Shown here: one piece after another, positions 23,081 to 31,307 of the stretch | How the letters are laid out: every line of letters starts with the position of its first letter | Position numbering within the stretch: position 1 is the first letter of the stretch | DNA from: Muribaculaceae bacterium | Lineage (GTDB): Bacteria; Bacteroidota; Bacteroidia; Bacteroidales; Muribaculaceae | Length of the DNA: 38,056 nucleotides | Assembly (NCBI GenBank): GCA_017483645.1 | Contig: JAFUWD010000037.1 | Span: 1 to 38,056, forward strand | Direction of reading: 5' to 3' | Made by a program: the position numbers and the translations under genes | The notes under the pieces: model-generated | Databases searched by the model: none | The model's input: the letters and a program-made list of their open reading frames with translations, nothing else | Told to the model about the DNA's origin: nothing

Positions 23081-24968
23081 CGGTCTTGACAGCCTGCGTG
23101 ACGCCGTTAGAATATTGAGTCACCACAATGTTTACACCGCGCTGCGGCTCGCTCATGCGGCGCCCCGTGATGTCGTAGTAATCGACCGCCTGAGCGGCGG
23201 CTCCATCGCTCGTCACGCGCTCGATAGCGGTGGGGCGCGGCAGTTCCAAATCCAGATACAGGTCGTTCACCTCACATTCGCCCGGGGTGCCCACATTGTT
23301 CACATCATGATAAACGCTGGTGAAAACCGCTCCAAACCGCTCCTCAATTTCCACCCTGAGCAGGCCGCTCACGGCTGCACGGAAGAGGGGCTTCACCAGG
23401 GCATTGATGATACCGTCAAGGCCGGTATTGATGGCCTCCATCAGGTCGTCGGTGCGTTTCAGGTGCTCGTTGCCCTCGGTCAGCAGCATGTAGGAGCGAC
23501 GTGCGGCATCGCCAAGATACTCATTGACCAGCGCTGCGGCTTCGGCAGGTGTTTCAGGCAAATCCATAATGAGCCGCACATTGTCCAGGCCGCCTAATTT
23601 ATCCGACAGTTTGTTGAGCACGCGGTCCCAATAAAGGTTTACCAGCGTGCGCACCAACGAAGGCACGCAAGCGGCAAGCACTGCCTGCGACTGAGCCTCC
23701 AAGTCGGGCATCGAGGCAATGGAATGGATGAAACCGCTGTGCAAGTGGGCCTGGGTGAAATCGGTGTTGAAATCGACCGTGCGGAAGGGATGTGGATAGC
23801 CCACCAGAGCGCCGCTCGACACTTCGGTGAGCGAATCGGTGTGCTCGTCGTTGAAGATGCGGGCCACATCCTGAACATGGAAATGTCCGGTGAATACCAA
23901 CCGCACACCCGCATCGAGCAGCTGACGCTGCACGCTGGCGGCATTCTCCAGCACATAGGGGCTGACCAGAGTTTCCTCCTTGTCGAAATGCGGCACCAGG
24001 TGGTGATGAAGCAGGGCAATGACTTGCTTGTTGGCACGGGTGGCCTCATGTGCTCTTTCCAAAAGCCACTGCAAGGTGGCGGGCTTGATGCGACCGGCCA
24101 CATGGCTCACATTGCTGTCATCGCCACGGCTCACCAAGCGGTTCTCTTCATCTTCATTGCTGTCGATGCCCAGCACCACCAATCCGGGCAGCGGCTCGGT
24201 GGCATAGCTGAGCGACGACGGGTCGCGCACCACATCATCACCATAACCAAATGCGCTGTAAATCTGCGCAAACTCGTCACGTGTCACCGTGGGTGCATAG
24301 GCCCATGTGTCGCCATCAAAGGTCTTGGCGCCGGGGTTATTGCAATCATGATTGCCGGGTATCACCAGCGAGGGTATGCCGGCTTCCTTCAAACGCTGCA
24401 ACTCGGCGGCCACATAGTGGTGACTGGCCGTTTCGCCATCCTTGGTGAGGTCGCCGGTAATCATCACCAAGTCGGGATGAATCCGAATGATACTGTCGGT
24501 CATTGTCGAAAAAATCTCCGCACTTTGCCGAAGCATCTTGCGGTCGGTGGCCACATGGTCGGTAAATGCCTTGCCATCACGAATGAGCAATTCCGGGGCC
24601 ATCACATGTATATCACTCAAGACCACTATTTTGGCCGAGCCACGCGCCAATTCGGGGTCGGCCACCGAAAATTGTGCCGACGGGCTCACCTCGTTGCCAT
24701 CGAGCAAGGTTTTGACCGTGTAGGTTCCCGGCTCATAACCGTTGCCCAATGCTATCGTACCGGCTGCGTCAGTCACCTGCTGCGACTCAAGCATGGGCTG
24801 CAGCGACAAGCCTTTGTAGATGAGAATCTCGGCACCGACGGGCAGACCGTCGTAAGCAATGACGATGTTCTGACCGGCTGCATAATGACCACTTGACGGA
24901 TTGATGCCGGCCATTACTGCCGATACGGCCAATGCGCAAAACAAGGAAGCGATGATATAACGTTTCAT
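23073..24968 (-). CDS. Secreted calcineurin-like metallophosphoesterase, short paralogue
   Basis: The 631-residue protein has a signal peptide (MKRYIIASLFCALAVSAVMA), a short Ig-like N-terminal domain (about 22-105), and a dinuclear metallophosphoesterase domain (about 113-420). The ligand motifs are Asp119 and His121 (SDIH), Asp173 (TGDLT), Asn207-His208 (GNHD), the HHH cluster at 321-323 and His362/His364 (GHFH). A helical domain follows (about 430-570). The tail YYDITGRRMSEPQRGVNIVV resembles sorting tails of other exported proteins here. The substrate is unknown; relatives act on nucleotides, phosphodiesters or proteins. It lies 19 bp downstream of a larger paralogue and is surely in its operon. 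Its end overlaps the convergent calcium ATPase gene by 8 bp. Confidence 0.9.
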   Translation of the reverse strand: MKRYIIASLFCALAVSAVMAGINPSSGHYAAGQNIVIAYDGLPVGAEILIYKGLSLQPMLESQQVTDAAGTIALGNGYEPGTYTVKTLLDGNEVSPSAQFSVADPELARGSAKIVVLSDIHVMAPELLIRDGKAFTDHVATDRKMLRQSAEIFSTMTDSIIRIHPDLVMITGDLTKDGETASHHYVAAELQRLKEAGIPSLVIPGNHDCNNPGAKTFDGDTWAYAPTVTRDEFAQIYSAFGYGDDVVRDPSSLSYATEPLPGLVVLGIDSNEDEENRLVSRGDDSNVSHVAGRIKPATLQWLLERAHEATRANKQVIALLHHHLVPHFDKEETLVSPYVLENAASVQRQLLDAGVRLVFTGHFHVQDVARIFNDEHTDSLTEVSSGALVGYPHPFRTVDFNTDFTQAHLHSGFIHSIASMPDLEAQSQAVLAACVPSLVRTLVNLYWDRVLNKLSDKLGGLDNVRLIMDLPETPAEAAALVNEYLGDAARRSYMLLTEGNEHLKRTDDLMEAINTGLDGIINALVKPLFRAAVSGLLRVEIEERFGAVFTSVYHDVNNVGTPGECEVNDLYLDLELPRPTAIERVTSDGAAAQAVDYYDITGRRMSEPQRGVNIVVTQYSNGVTQAVKTVN

Positions 24969-24987
24969 GATGTGATACTTGATAGAT

Positions 24988-27531
24988 TCAATTGATTATT
25001 TTTTCGGCCGACTGAGTGCCGTCGGCATAGGTGGTAACAACAATATTCACGCCTTGTAACGGCGTGGAGGACGAATGTCCGGTGAGGTCATAGTACACCA
25101 CATGGTCCACCATGAGGCTGGCGGGGCTGTCGACCACATCGGTGGGAATTTTCAACGGCAGAATAACGGTATTGAACAAATCATCCACCTGACATTCGTT
25201 GGCGGTACCCACATTGTTTGTGTCGTCAAGCATACTGGTAAGAATGGGTTCGACCTCGGGGTAGACCGATTCCACCAATGTGTCGGTGAAGCCCTGCAGC
25301 AGCGAAGGCAGGGTGTTGTAGACCATATCATACACGCTTTGCTCAATTTCCTGCCTCAATCCGTCGGTGTACTTGCTGCTCTCGTTGCACTCGCCAAAGG
25401 TGGTATAGGCCTTTGCGGCTGCTTCTCCCATATAAGTCTGCACATTTTGCTTCACCACATCCAGCGTCACCATCGACTTGGCCAGTGCAACGGCCGCCGA
25501 ACCCAGCGCGCCAGCCCGCTCGTCGATTTTTTGCATGAGAATGTCGTAGGCCTTGGCCGAAACAGTATTGAGCAGGCTGCTCAGGTTGTCCACCACATGT
25601 TGCTGAGCTGTGGCATAGATATCGTCATATCCATTGAGTTCGGTCAGGCTGTGAGTCGCCACGTCGACGACGGTATTGGCCGCATTGATAGTCATTTCGC
25701 GGTAATGCAAAGGATAAGATATGCCCGAGCCGGTGGAAATCTCTATCATGGTGTTATCACCCACGGTAACCTGCTGTTCATCGACAGCCGCGGCACGAGC
25801 TGGAGCACGTCGGCTCACTGTTACGCCCCCTCCATTGCAACTGATGTCGCTCACATGCAGGTGCCCGCTGAGCACCAGATGCACACCATAGGCCAGCAAC
25901 AATTGCTGCACCTGCTCATAATCGTCGATGATATAGGAACCGATGAGCGTCTTCTCGCGGTCGAAGTGCGGCACCATGTGGTGATGTATCATGGCCACCG
26001 CAGCCCGGTTGCCTTCTTTCACCTGTTGCAACTGCTCCTCCATCCACATCAAGGTTTCTTCCTTCACGCGACCACTGTTCACATAGTGATTGCTCTCAGC
26101 GCCCCAGTTCACACAAGTGTTTTCCTCGTCACGATTGCTGTCGATGCCCAGCAGCACCAGTTTGTCGTCGATTTGGCAGATATAACTCAGCGAATTGGGG
26201 TCGTGACGGATGCCATGACCATAGCCGAAGTCGTGATACAGCTCACGGAATTCATCGCGCGTGATGGCTTGGGCATAGTCGGTGCCCGATCCGTCATAAA
26301 CGCGCGCATTGGGATTGTTGCAGTCATGGTTGCCGGGGATGACAAACACCTGAATGCCGGCATCTTTCATCTTCTTCAGGTAGGAAATCACCAGCTCGTG
26401 GCTCTCGCGTTCGCCGTCTTTGGTCATGTCGCCGGTCACGAGCACATAATCGGGATGGATGGCAAGCACCCGGTCGGTCAGAGCGCTCAAAATGTCATCA
26501 CTCTCCTTGATAAGTCGCAAATCGCTGTCGGCTTGGCCGTCGATTGCCGAGCCGCCACGGCGCACCAGCGACGGAGCCATGACATGGATGTCGCTCAAAA
26601 TCACAAACCGCTTGCCGGGAGTCAATTCTCGGGGCTTCACCTCAAAGGGTGCCGAGGTGGCCATCTTGGTACCGTCTACGACGATGCACGCCTGATAACG
26701 TCCCGGCTCCAGACCGAAAACCGTACTGCCGCTGTTGAACAACTGGTTGCCAACATTTTCCGGCCACTTCATAGGCAGAGCCGAAAGGTATTTGTAGACC
26801 TCTACCGTGCTGCCTTGCATGGCATTTTCGTAGGTAACGGTCACGGTCTGGCCATTTTCGTAAGTGTTTTTGTCGGTGCTGACAACGGGAGTAAGACCAG
26901 CCACTAAACTGATGTCGGTGGCATAACCGTTGGTATTATCACCCAAACTGGCTTCGCGCATCTCCAAATGGATGCTGATGGAGCGTGTGCCGGCAGGTAT
27001 TTGCAGCGTAGCCGAGCGCTCAAGCAAGCCGCTCACCTCGCCACGGTCGGCAGCCATCACAGGTCCCAGGGTCATGGAACCCAATGCCGTGCCGCCGGCA
27101 TCATTGAACGTGAAAATCAAGGTGGCATTGTCGTCCTGATCGCTCACACCCCCCAAAAGTGCCGAGGCGCGTGCATAGGCTTGGCCGGCATCCACAGCCG
27201 TATAAGCATCGGCGGGAACTGTGACAATTTGTTGCGACGCCGTGTTACGGTTTGAAAAATTTCCCAAAAAACCCTGGTCGAATTGCCCGGTGAACAGATG
27301 GTCGGTGGCCGATTTCCCGGATGGCAGGTTATTGCTCAGGCCGGCCTGCGAATAGGTGTGAACCTCAACACCGCCGGACGTCCAGCCACTGCCGCTCAGC
27401 GGTGTCCAGCCCGTGGTACCCTGCGAAGCATCACCATTCACCACCAATTCGCGGCCAAAAAAAGACGACTGGGCTCGCCCCGTCAGACCAACGAGCACGG
27501 CAACCAAAAGAAACAATCCGGTTGTTTTCAT
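24988..27531 (-). CDS. Secreted calcineurin-like metallophosphoesterase, long paralogue with extra N-terminal module
   Basis: The 847-residue protein has a signal peptide (MKTTGLFLLVAVLVGLTGRAQ). An extra N-terminal jelly-roll module (about 25-212, ELVVNGDASQGTTGWTPLSG) resembles carbohydrate-binding domains and is absent from the short paralogue. An Ig-like domain (about 213-300) precedes the phosphoesterase domain, with Asp314/His316 (LSDIHVMAP), TGDMT, GNHDCNNPN, HHHMVPHFD and GHLH motifs. An Ala/Arg-rich insertion (VSRRAPARAAAVDEQQ) lies just after GHLH. A helical domain and a sorting-like tail (YYDLTGHSSSTPLQGVNIVV) end the protein. I chose ATG 27531 because it begins the signal peptide; the ATG at 27600 gives an unlikely leader. 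It precedes the short paralogue by 19 bp. Confidence 0.88.
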   Translation of the reverse strand: MKTTGLFLLVAVLVGLTGRAQSSFFGRELVVNGDASQGTTGWTPLSGSGWTSGGVEVHTYSQAGLSNNLPSGKSATDHLFTGQFDQGFLGNFSNRNTASQQIVTVPADAYTAVDAGQAYARASALLGGVSDQDDNATLIFTFNDAGGTALGSMTLGPVMAADRGEVSGLLERSATLQIPAGTRSISIHLEMREASLGDNTNGYATDISLVAGLTPVVSTDKNTYENGQTVTVTYENAMQGSTVEVYKYLSALPMKWPENVGNQLFNSGSTVFGLEPGRYQACIVVDGTKMATSAPFEVKPRELTPGKRFVILSDIHVMAPSLVRRGGSAIDGQADSDLRLIKESDDILSALTDRVLAIHPDYVLVTGDMTKDGERESHELVISYLKKMKDAGIQVFVIPGNHDCNNPNARVYDGSGTDYAQAITRDEFRELYHDFGYGHGIRHDPNSLSYICQIDDKLVLLGIDSNRDEENTCVNWGAESNHYVNSGRVKEETLMWMEEQLQQVKEGNRAAVAMIHHHMVPHFDREKTLIGSYIIDDYEQVQQLLLAYGVHLVLSGHLHVSDISCNGGGVTVSRRAPARAAAVDEQQVTVGDNTMIEISTGSGISYPLHYREMTINAANTVVDVATHSLTELNGYDDIYATAQQHVVDNLSSLLNTVSAKAYDILMQKIDERAGALGSAAVALAKSMVTLDVVKQNVQTYMGEAAAKAYTTFGECNESSKYTDGLRQEIEQSVYDMVYNTLPSLLQGFTDTLVESVYPEVEPILTSMLDDTNNVGTANECQVDDLFNTVILPLKIPTDVVDSPASLMVDHVVYYDLTGHSSSTPLQGVNIVVTTYADGTQSAEKIIN

Positions 27532-27549
27532 AAGATGTAATTTATATTG

Positions 27550-27585
27550 AAGCCTCGGCAACCACATCATGTTGTGCCAAGGCTT
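27550..27585 (-). terminator. Imperfect hairpin between the dehydratase and phosphoesterase genes
   Basis: AAGCCT (27550-27555) pairs with AGGCTT (27580-27585); after one mismatch, GGCA (27557-27560) pairs with TGCC (27574-27577) across a 13-nt loop. It sits 11 bp after the stop of the upstream dehydratase gene. No strong U-run follows, so it could be a weak terminator or a leader structure of the phosphoesterase transcript. Confidence 0.35.
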
Positions 27586-27596
27586 GTGTGTCATCA

Positions 27597-29609
27597 TCAA
27601 TAATACTTCTCAGTTTCCGGCGTGGCGAGTTCCACTGCCTTCGTTGAATTTTCTTCAATTTCGTGGTCGATTTTCTCAAATTCCGAATGGTTGCTCTTGT
27701 ACTCGGGCACAAACCGCTTCATGGCATAGACCATGTCGTGGATTTCGCCTTGACTGGCCAAATCCACAATTTGCTCAATGTGGTCGCACACATCGCGATA
27801 ATCATAGGTGCGCACTTTGGCAATCATGATTTTCTTATTTACCGTTGCCGTGGTCTTCTCTTTGTCATTGAGCAACTCTTCGTACAGCTTCTCGCCGGGG
27901 CGCAAGCCCACTTCCTTGATTTGGATGTCCACACCCGGACGCAATCCGGCCAGCGAAATCATGCGCAACGCCAGGTCGTAGATTTTCACGGGCTTGCCCA
28001 TATCGAAGATATAAATCTCACCACCGGCACCCATGCAGCCTGCCTCAAGCACCAGCGAGCAGGCCTCGGGGATAGTCATGAAATAACGGATAATGTCCTT
28101 GTGTGTCACCGTGAGCGGTCCACCCTGCTCAATCTGCTTGCGGAAGAGCGGAATCACCGAACCATTCGAGCCGAGCACGTTGCCGAAGCGGGTGGTGATG
28201 AACTGTGTGGAAAGTCCTTGCCGGCGGGCATCGAAAAACAGCGATTGGCAATAAATTTCGGCCAGACGCTTGGTGCAGCCCATGATATTGGTGGGGTTCA
28301 CCGCTTTGTCGGTCGAAATCATCACAAACTTATACACCCCATATTTCAGCGACAGGTCGGCCATGTTCTTGGTACCCATCACGTTGGTAAGGACAGCCTC
28401 GGTGGGGTTGATTTCCATCATGGGCACATGCTTGTAGGCCGCGGCATGGAACACAAATTTAGGCTTGAACTTCTTGAAAGCCATCTCCATGCGCTGCAGG
28501 TTCTGCACATCGCCCATAAACAGTTCCACATCGGCTTCGGGGAACGTTTTCTGCATTTCCAGCGCCAAGTCGTGCATGGGAGTCTCGGCTTGGTCGATGA
28601 GCACAATCTTGCTGGCATTGTAGGCTGCCACCTGACGCACTATCTCACCGCCGATGGAGCCGCATGCTCCGGTGATGAGCACGCACTGCCCCTTGATGTT
28701 GCTGTTGACCAGCGTGTTGTTGAGCACAATGGGGTCGCGCCCCAGCAAGTCCTCGATTTGCACCTCTTTAATAAAGGTGGAAATGTTGGCATTGTTTTCT
28801 TCCTTGTCATTATCAAGCTCAAACTCTTCCACCTTGTTAATTGACAACAGGGCAATGTTGTTGCTGATGAAGTGGTCGGCAAATCCGCTGCGCATCAACT
28901 CATTGTTCGAAGCACTGAAAATCAAGGCATAAATGCTGTTCCCCACAAAAATATTTGTCACATTGTCGGGATCGAAACGATACACCTTGAATCCGTTGAT
29001 TTGCTCGTTTTCCTTGCCGTTTTTGATGCTCAACAGCCCCACAGGCTCGTACTTGCCGCCAATCTCGCTTTTCAAAGCGTTGGCCAAAATGAGCGAGTCG
29101 AGCGACGTTCCCAGCACCAGCACGCGGCGCCTGCTGTTGTTAGCCGACGTCAAGCGCATATAAAAGTACTTGATAAACAAGCGCTCAATCATCATCATTG
29201 AGAAAATCAGAGCACCTATAATCAGCACATTCCAATAGCTGAACAATGGTACCTGCCTCACAATGTGAACCACCATATTGATAAATACCAGCAGCACGGT
29301 AGATGTCACCACCACCAAGAAAGTGCGGTACAAATCTTCGATGACCGACAGGCGGATAACGCAGGTGTAGCTTTTCGACAAATACGTCACAAGGAAGTAC
29401 ACCGTGATGATGACAAACCAGTTGAGCAATATCTGGACCGACGGTAACACCGTGTGCCGGGCATAGGTGTCACCAAAGACAATCATCAGGTAACATGCTG
29501 TGACAATGAGCATGTCAATCAGCAAAATAATCCACCTGGGGGTGGTTTTCAGTCTGAATGCCCTGACAAGGGGCAACTCAAATATATGGTTTAGAAACTT
29601 ATCAACCAT
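27597..29609 (-). CDS. Membrane-bound NDP-sugar 4,6-dehydratase (WbpM/CapD/PglF class)
   Basis: The enzyme family converts UDP-N-acetyl sugars to 4-keto-6-deoxy intermediates for capsule, LPS O-antigen or glycoprotein glycan synthesis. The 670-residue protein has four N-terminal transmembrane helices (about 25-145), a first Rossmann-like domain (about 160-255), and an SDR catalytic domain. This contains GACGSIG (314-320) for NAD binding, HAAAYKHVPMME (388-399) and STDKAVNPTNIMGCTKR (432-448). The classic YxxxK is MxxxK here (Met443/Lys447), which is normal for this class. The ATG at 29609 suits the promoter at 29638-29645; an in-frame ATG at 29630 would leave almost no 5' leader. It stands alone among unrelated genes rather than in a capsule cluster. 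Confidence 0.92.
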   Translation of the reverse strand: MVDKFLNHIFELPLVRAFRLKTTPRWIILLIDMLIVTACYLMIVFGDTYARHTVLPSVQILLNWFVIITVYFLVTYLSKSYTCVIRLSVIEDLYRTFLVVVTSTVLLVFINMVVHIVRQVPLFSYWNVLIIGALIFSMMMIERLFIKYFYMRLTSANNSRRRVLVLGTSLDSLILANALKSEIGGKYEPVGLLSIKNGKENEQINGFKVYRFDPDNVTNIFVGNSIYALIFSASNNELMRSGFADHFISNNIALLSINKVEEFELDNDKEENNANISTFIKEVQIEDLLGRDPIVLNNTLVNSNIKGQCVLITGACGSIGGEIVRQVAAYNASKIVLIDQAETPMHDLALEMQKTFPEADVELFMGDVQNLQRMEMAFKKFKPKFVFHAAAYKHVPMMEINPTEAVLTNVMGTKNMADLSLKYGVYKFVMISTDKAVNPTNIMGCTKRLAEIYCQSLFFDARRQGLSTQFITTRFGNVLGSNGSVIPLFRKQIEQGGPLTVTHKDIIRYFMTIPEACSLVLEAGCMGAGGEIYIFDMGKPVKIYDLALRMISLAGLRPGVDIQIKEVGLRPGEKLYEELLNDKEKTTATVNKKIMIAKVRTYDYRDVCDHIEQIVDLASQGEIHDMVYAMKRFVPEYKSNHSEFEKIDHEIEENSTKAVELATPETEKYY

Positions 29610-29637
29610 GACACAGCATAATTCAAGCAATAGCCTG

Positions 29638-29645
29638 CAAAGATA
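29638..29645 (-). promoter_or_regulatory. -7 box for the NDP-sugar dehydratase gene
   Basis: The minus strand reads TATCTTTG, 28 bp upstream of the chosen ATG at 29609. No TTTG is seen at -33; instead a long palindrome fills the spacer and -33 region. Confidence 0.55.
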
Positions 29646-29647
29646 AG

Positions 29648-29673
29648 CATTTTTCCCTAATTAGAGAAAAATG
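29648..29673. promoter_or_regulatory. 26-bp near-perfect palindrome in the dehydratase promoter
   Basis: The 13-nt arms around CTAATTAG are complementary at every position but one (8+4 matched pairs). It begins 2 bp upstream of the -7 box and covers the spacer and the expected -33 region. The site is AT-rich with no flanking U-run, so an operator for a dimeric regulator is more likely than a terminator for the upstream hydrolase gene. Confidence 0.45.
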
Positions 29674-29718
29674 CCATCTAATTTTGTTGTGTTTTGTCGA
29701 TGATATGTCGACAATTAG

Positions 29719-31248
29719 TTACAATTTCACAGAGAGAACCGCAGGAGCCGACTCATTGTTGCAGCGGTCCACAGCCGTCACCGCATACTGCCATGTTCCG
29801 CGATTTTTCTTGTCTTTGGCCGACGGGAGCACCAGACACGGCTCACCGGTGATGGCCACGATGCTGGGCGCGTCGTCAATATTGACCGGTTGCCCGGCGG
29901 CAAAACGGTACACCACATACCGCACAGCTTGCTGCATGGGGTCGGTGGTCATGGGAGCGCTCCACAAGAGGGTGCGGGTGTCCTGGGTTTTCTCCACGCG
30001 CAGGCCGCTCACGGCATCGGGGGCACGGTCATCGAGCCAAGTGTAGGGCTGGATGAGTGCCGGCGTGCGCATTTGGTTGGTGCTCAGCGAGTCGAGCACG
30101 CCCTTGAAATTGGAGGCCACTGTGTAGCCGGGCCACCATGTCACGCCCTGCACGTTGGGCAACTCACGCATCAGGCGGATTTTGTGGTCGAGCTGTGTGG
30201 GATTGAGCGTGTCGCCGCCGGCAGCGGCAATGTCGCGGTGGGTCATCACGTTGTGCACGGCCTGACCGTAGTACATGTGGCGGCCGTTGGCATGGTCGTT
30301 CCACCAGTAGCTCAGCTCCAAGTCGCTGGCAGCTTTGTGCTCAAGCTCCCAATAGAGTTGCGGCACCATATAGTCCACCCAGCCCATAGCCGTCCACTTG
30401 GGACAGTCGGCAAATAAGCCGTCGTAGCACTCCAAGCCGTTGGTTTCGCTGCCTCGCGAGTCGCTCTTCTTGTTACGCCAGATGCCGAAGGGGCTGATGC
30501 CTAACCGCACCCAAGGCTTGATGGAGTGGATGGTGTTGTGCAACTGCTCCATGAGCAGGTCCACGTTGTGGCGCCGCCATTCGCCCTTGTCGCCCCAGCC
30601 GCGGCCATAGGTGGCAAAGGACGCTGTGTCGGGAAATTCCACTCCCGTCACAGGATAGGGATAGAAGTAGTCGTCCATGTGGATGGCGTCCACATCGTAA
30701 CGCGTAATCATGTCGCGCACCACCTTGTCAATGAAGTCGCGGCTCTCGGGCAGCGCGGGGTCGAAATAAATTTTTCCGTCGGCATACTTCAGAAACCACT
30801 CGGGATGCTGGTAATAGACATGTCCCTCGGGCGGCAGGTCTTTCTCGCCGTGTGTCACACGGTAAGGATTGATCCAGGCATGTAATTCCATGCCACGCTG
30901 GTGCGCCTCATCAATCATATACTGCAGGGGGTCCCACACGGGCTGGGGAGCCACGCCGGCCTTTCCGCTAATCCATTGGCTCCAAGGCTCCAGGGGGCTT
31001 GGATAAGCGGCATCGGCCTGGGGACGCACCTGCCAGATGACAGCGTTCACACCGGCCTTTTGTAGCAGGTCGAGCTGCTCGCTCAGGTAGGCCTTGTTCT
31101 GCTCGGTGGTGTTGTTGGCAAATTGTTTTTGGCCAATAATGTGTAGCCAGGCGCCACGGAACTCCCGTTTGGGAGCCTGCGCCGATGCAATGCCGGCCAT
31201 CATCAGGGCCACAGTGGCAAGAAGGATGATTTTGTTCAAGGTTCTCAT
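29719..31248 (-). CDS. Secreted GH10-like family glycosyl hydrolase (GHL10/YngK type) with FN3-like C-terminus
   Basis: The 509-residue protein has a signal peptide (MRTLNKIILLATVALMMAGIASAQ) and a TIM-barrel domain of the GHL10 (formerly DUF187) family. Characteristic segments are EFRGAWLHI (29-37), NAVIWQVRPQADA (68-80), HAWINPYRV (123-131), DAIHMDDYFYPYP (187-199, with Asp192/Asp193) and LGISPFGIWRN. From about 415 onward a fibronectin-III-like domain follows (APDAVSGLRVEKTQDTRTLLWSAP). The family is thought to cleave glycans, some members acting on peptidoglycan-derived or bacterial polysaccharides; the substrate here is unknown. It follows a beta-helix lipoprotein gene by 59 bp in the same direction and probably shares its transcript. 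Confidence 0.9.
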   Translation of the reverse strand: MRTLNKIILLATVALMMAGIASAQAPKREFRGAWLHIIGQKQFANNTTEQNKAYLSEQLDLLQKAGVNAVIWQVRPQADAAYPSPLEPWSQWISGKAGVAPQPVWDPLQYMIDEAHQRGMELHAWINPYRVTHGEKDLPPEGHVYYQHPEWFLKYADGKIYFDPALPESRDFIDKVVRDMITRYDVDAIHMDDYFYPYPVTGVEFPDTASFATYGRGWGDKGEWRRHNVDLLMEQLHNTIHSIKPWVRLGISPFGIWRNKKSDSRGSETNGLECYDGLFADCPKWTAMGWVDYMVPQLYWELEHKAASDLELSYWWNDHANGRHMYYGQAVHNVMTHRDIAAAGGDTLNPTQLDHKIRLMRELPNVQGVTWWPGYTVASNFKGVLDSLSTNQMRTPALIQPYTWLDDRAPDAVSGLRVEKTQDTRTLLWSAPMTTDPMQQAVRYVVYRFAAGQPVNIDDAPSIVAITGEPCLVLPSAKDKKNRGTWQYAVTAVDRCNNESAPAVLSVKL

Positions 31249-31307
31249 TAGTTATTTGTTTTTAACGGGTTCTATAAGTACTATAAGCCTTATATTCTCC
31301 CAAGTGG

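Noticed and set aside
25075..26907. 610-codon open frame on the plus strand
   Set aside because: Antisense shadow of the long metallophosphoesterase; His/Val/Gln-rich with no family signature.
31249..31307. Independent promoter for the GH10-like hydrolase
   Set aside because: No TAnnTTTG box was found on the minus strand in the 59-bp gap; co-transcription with the lipoprotein gene is simpler.
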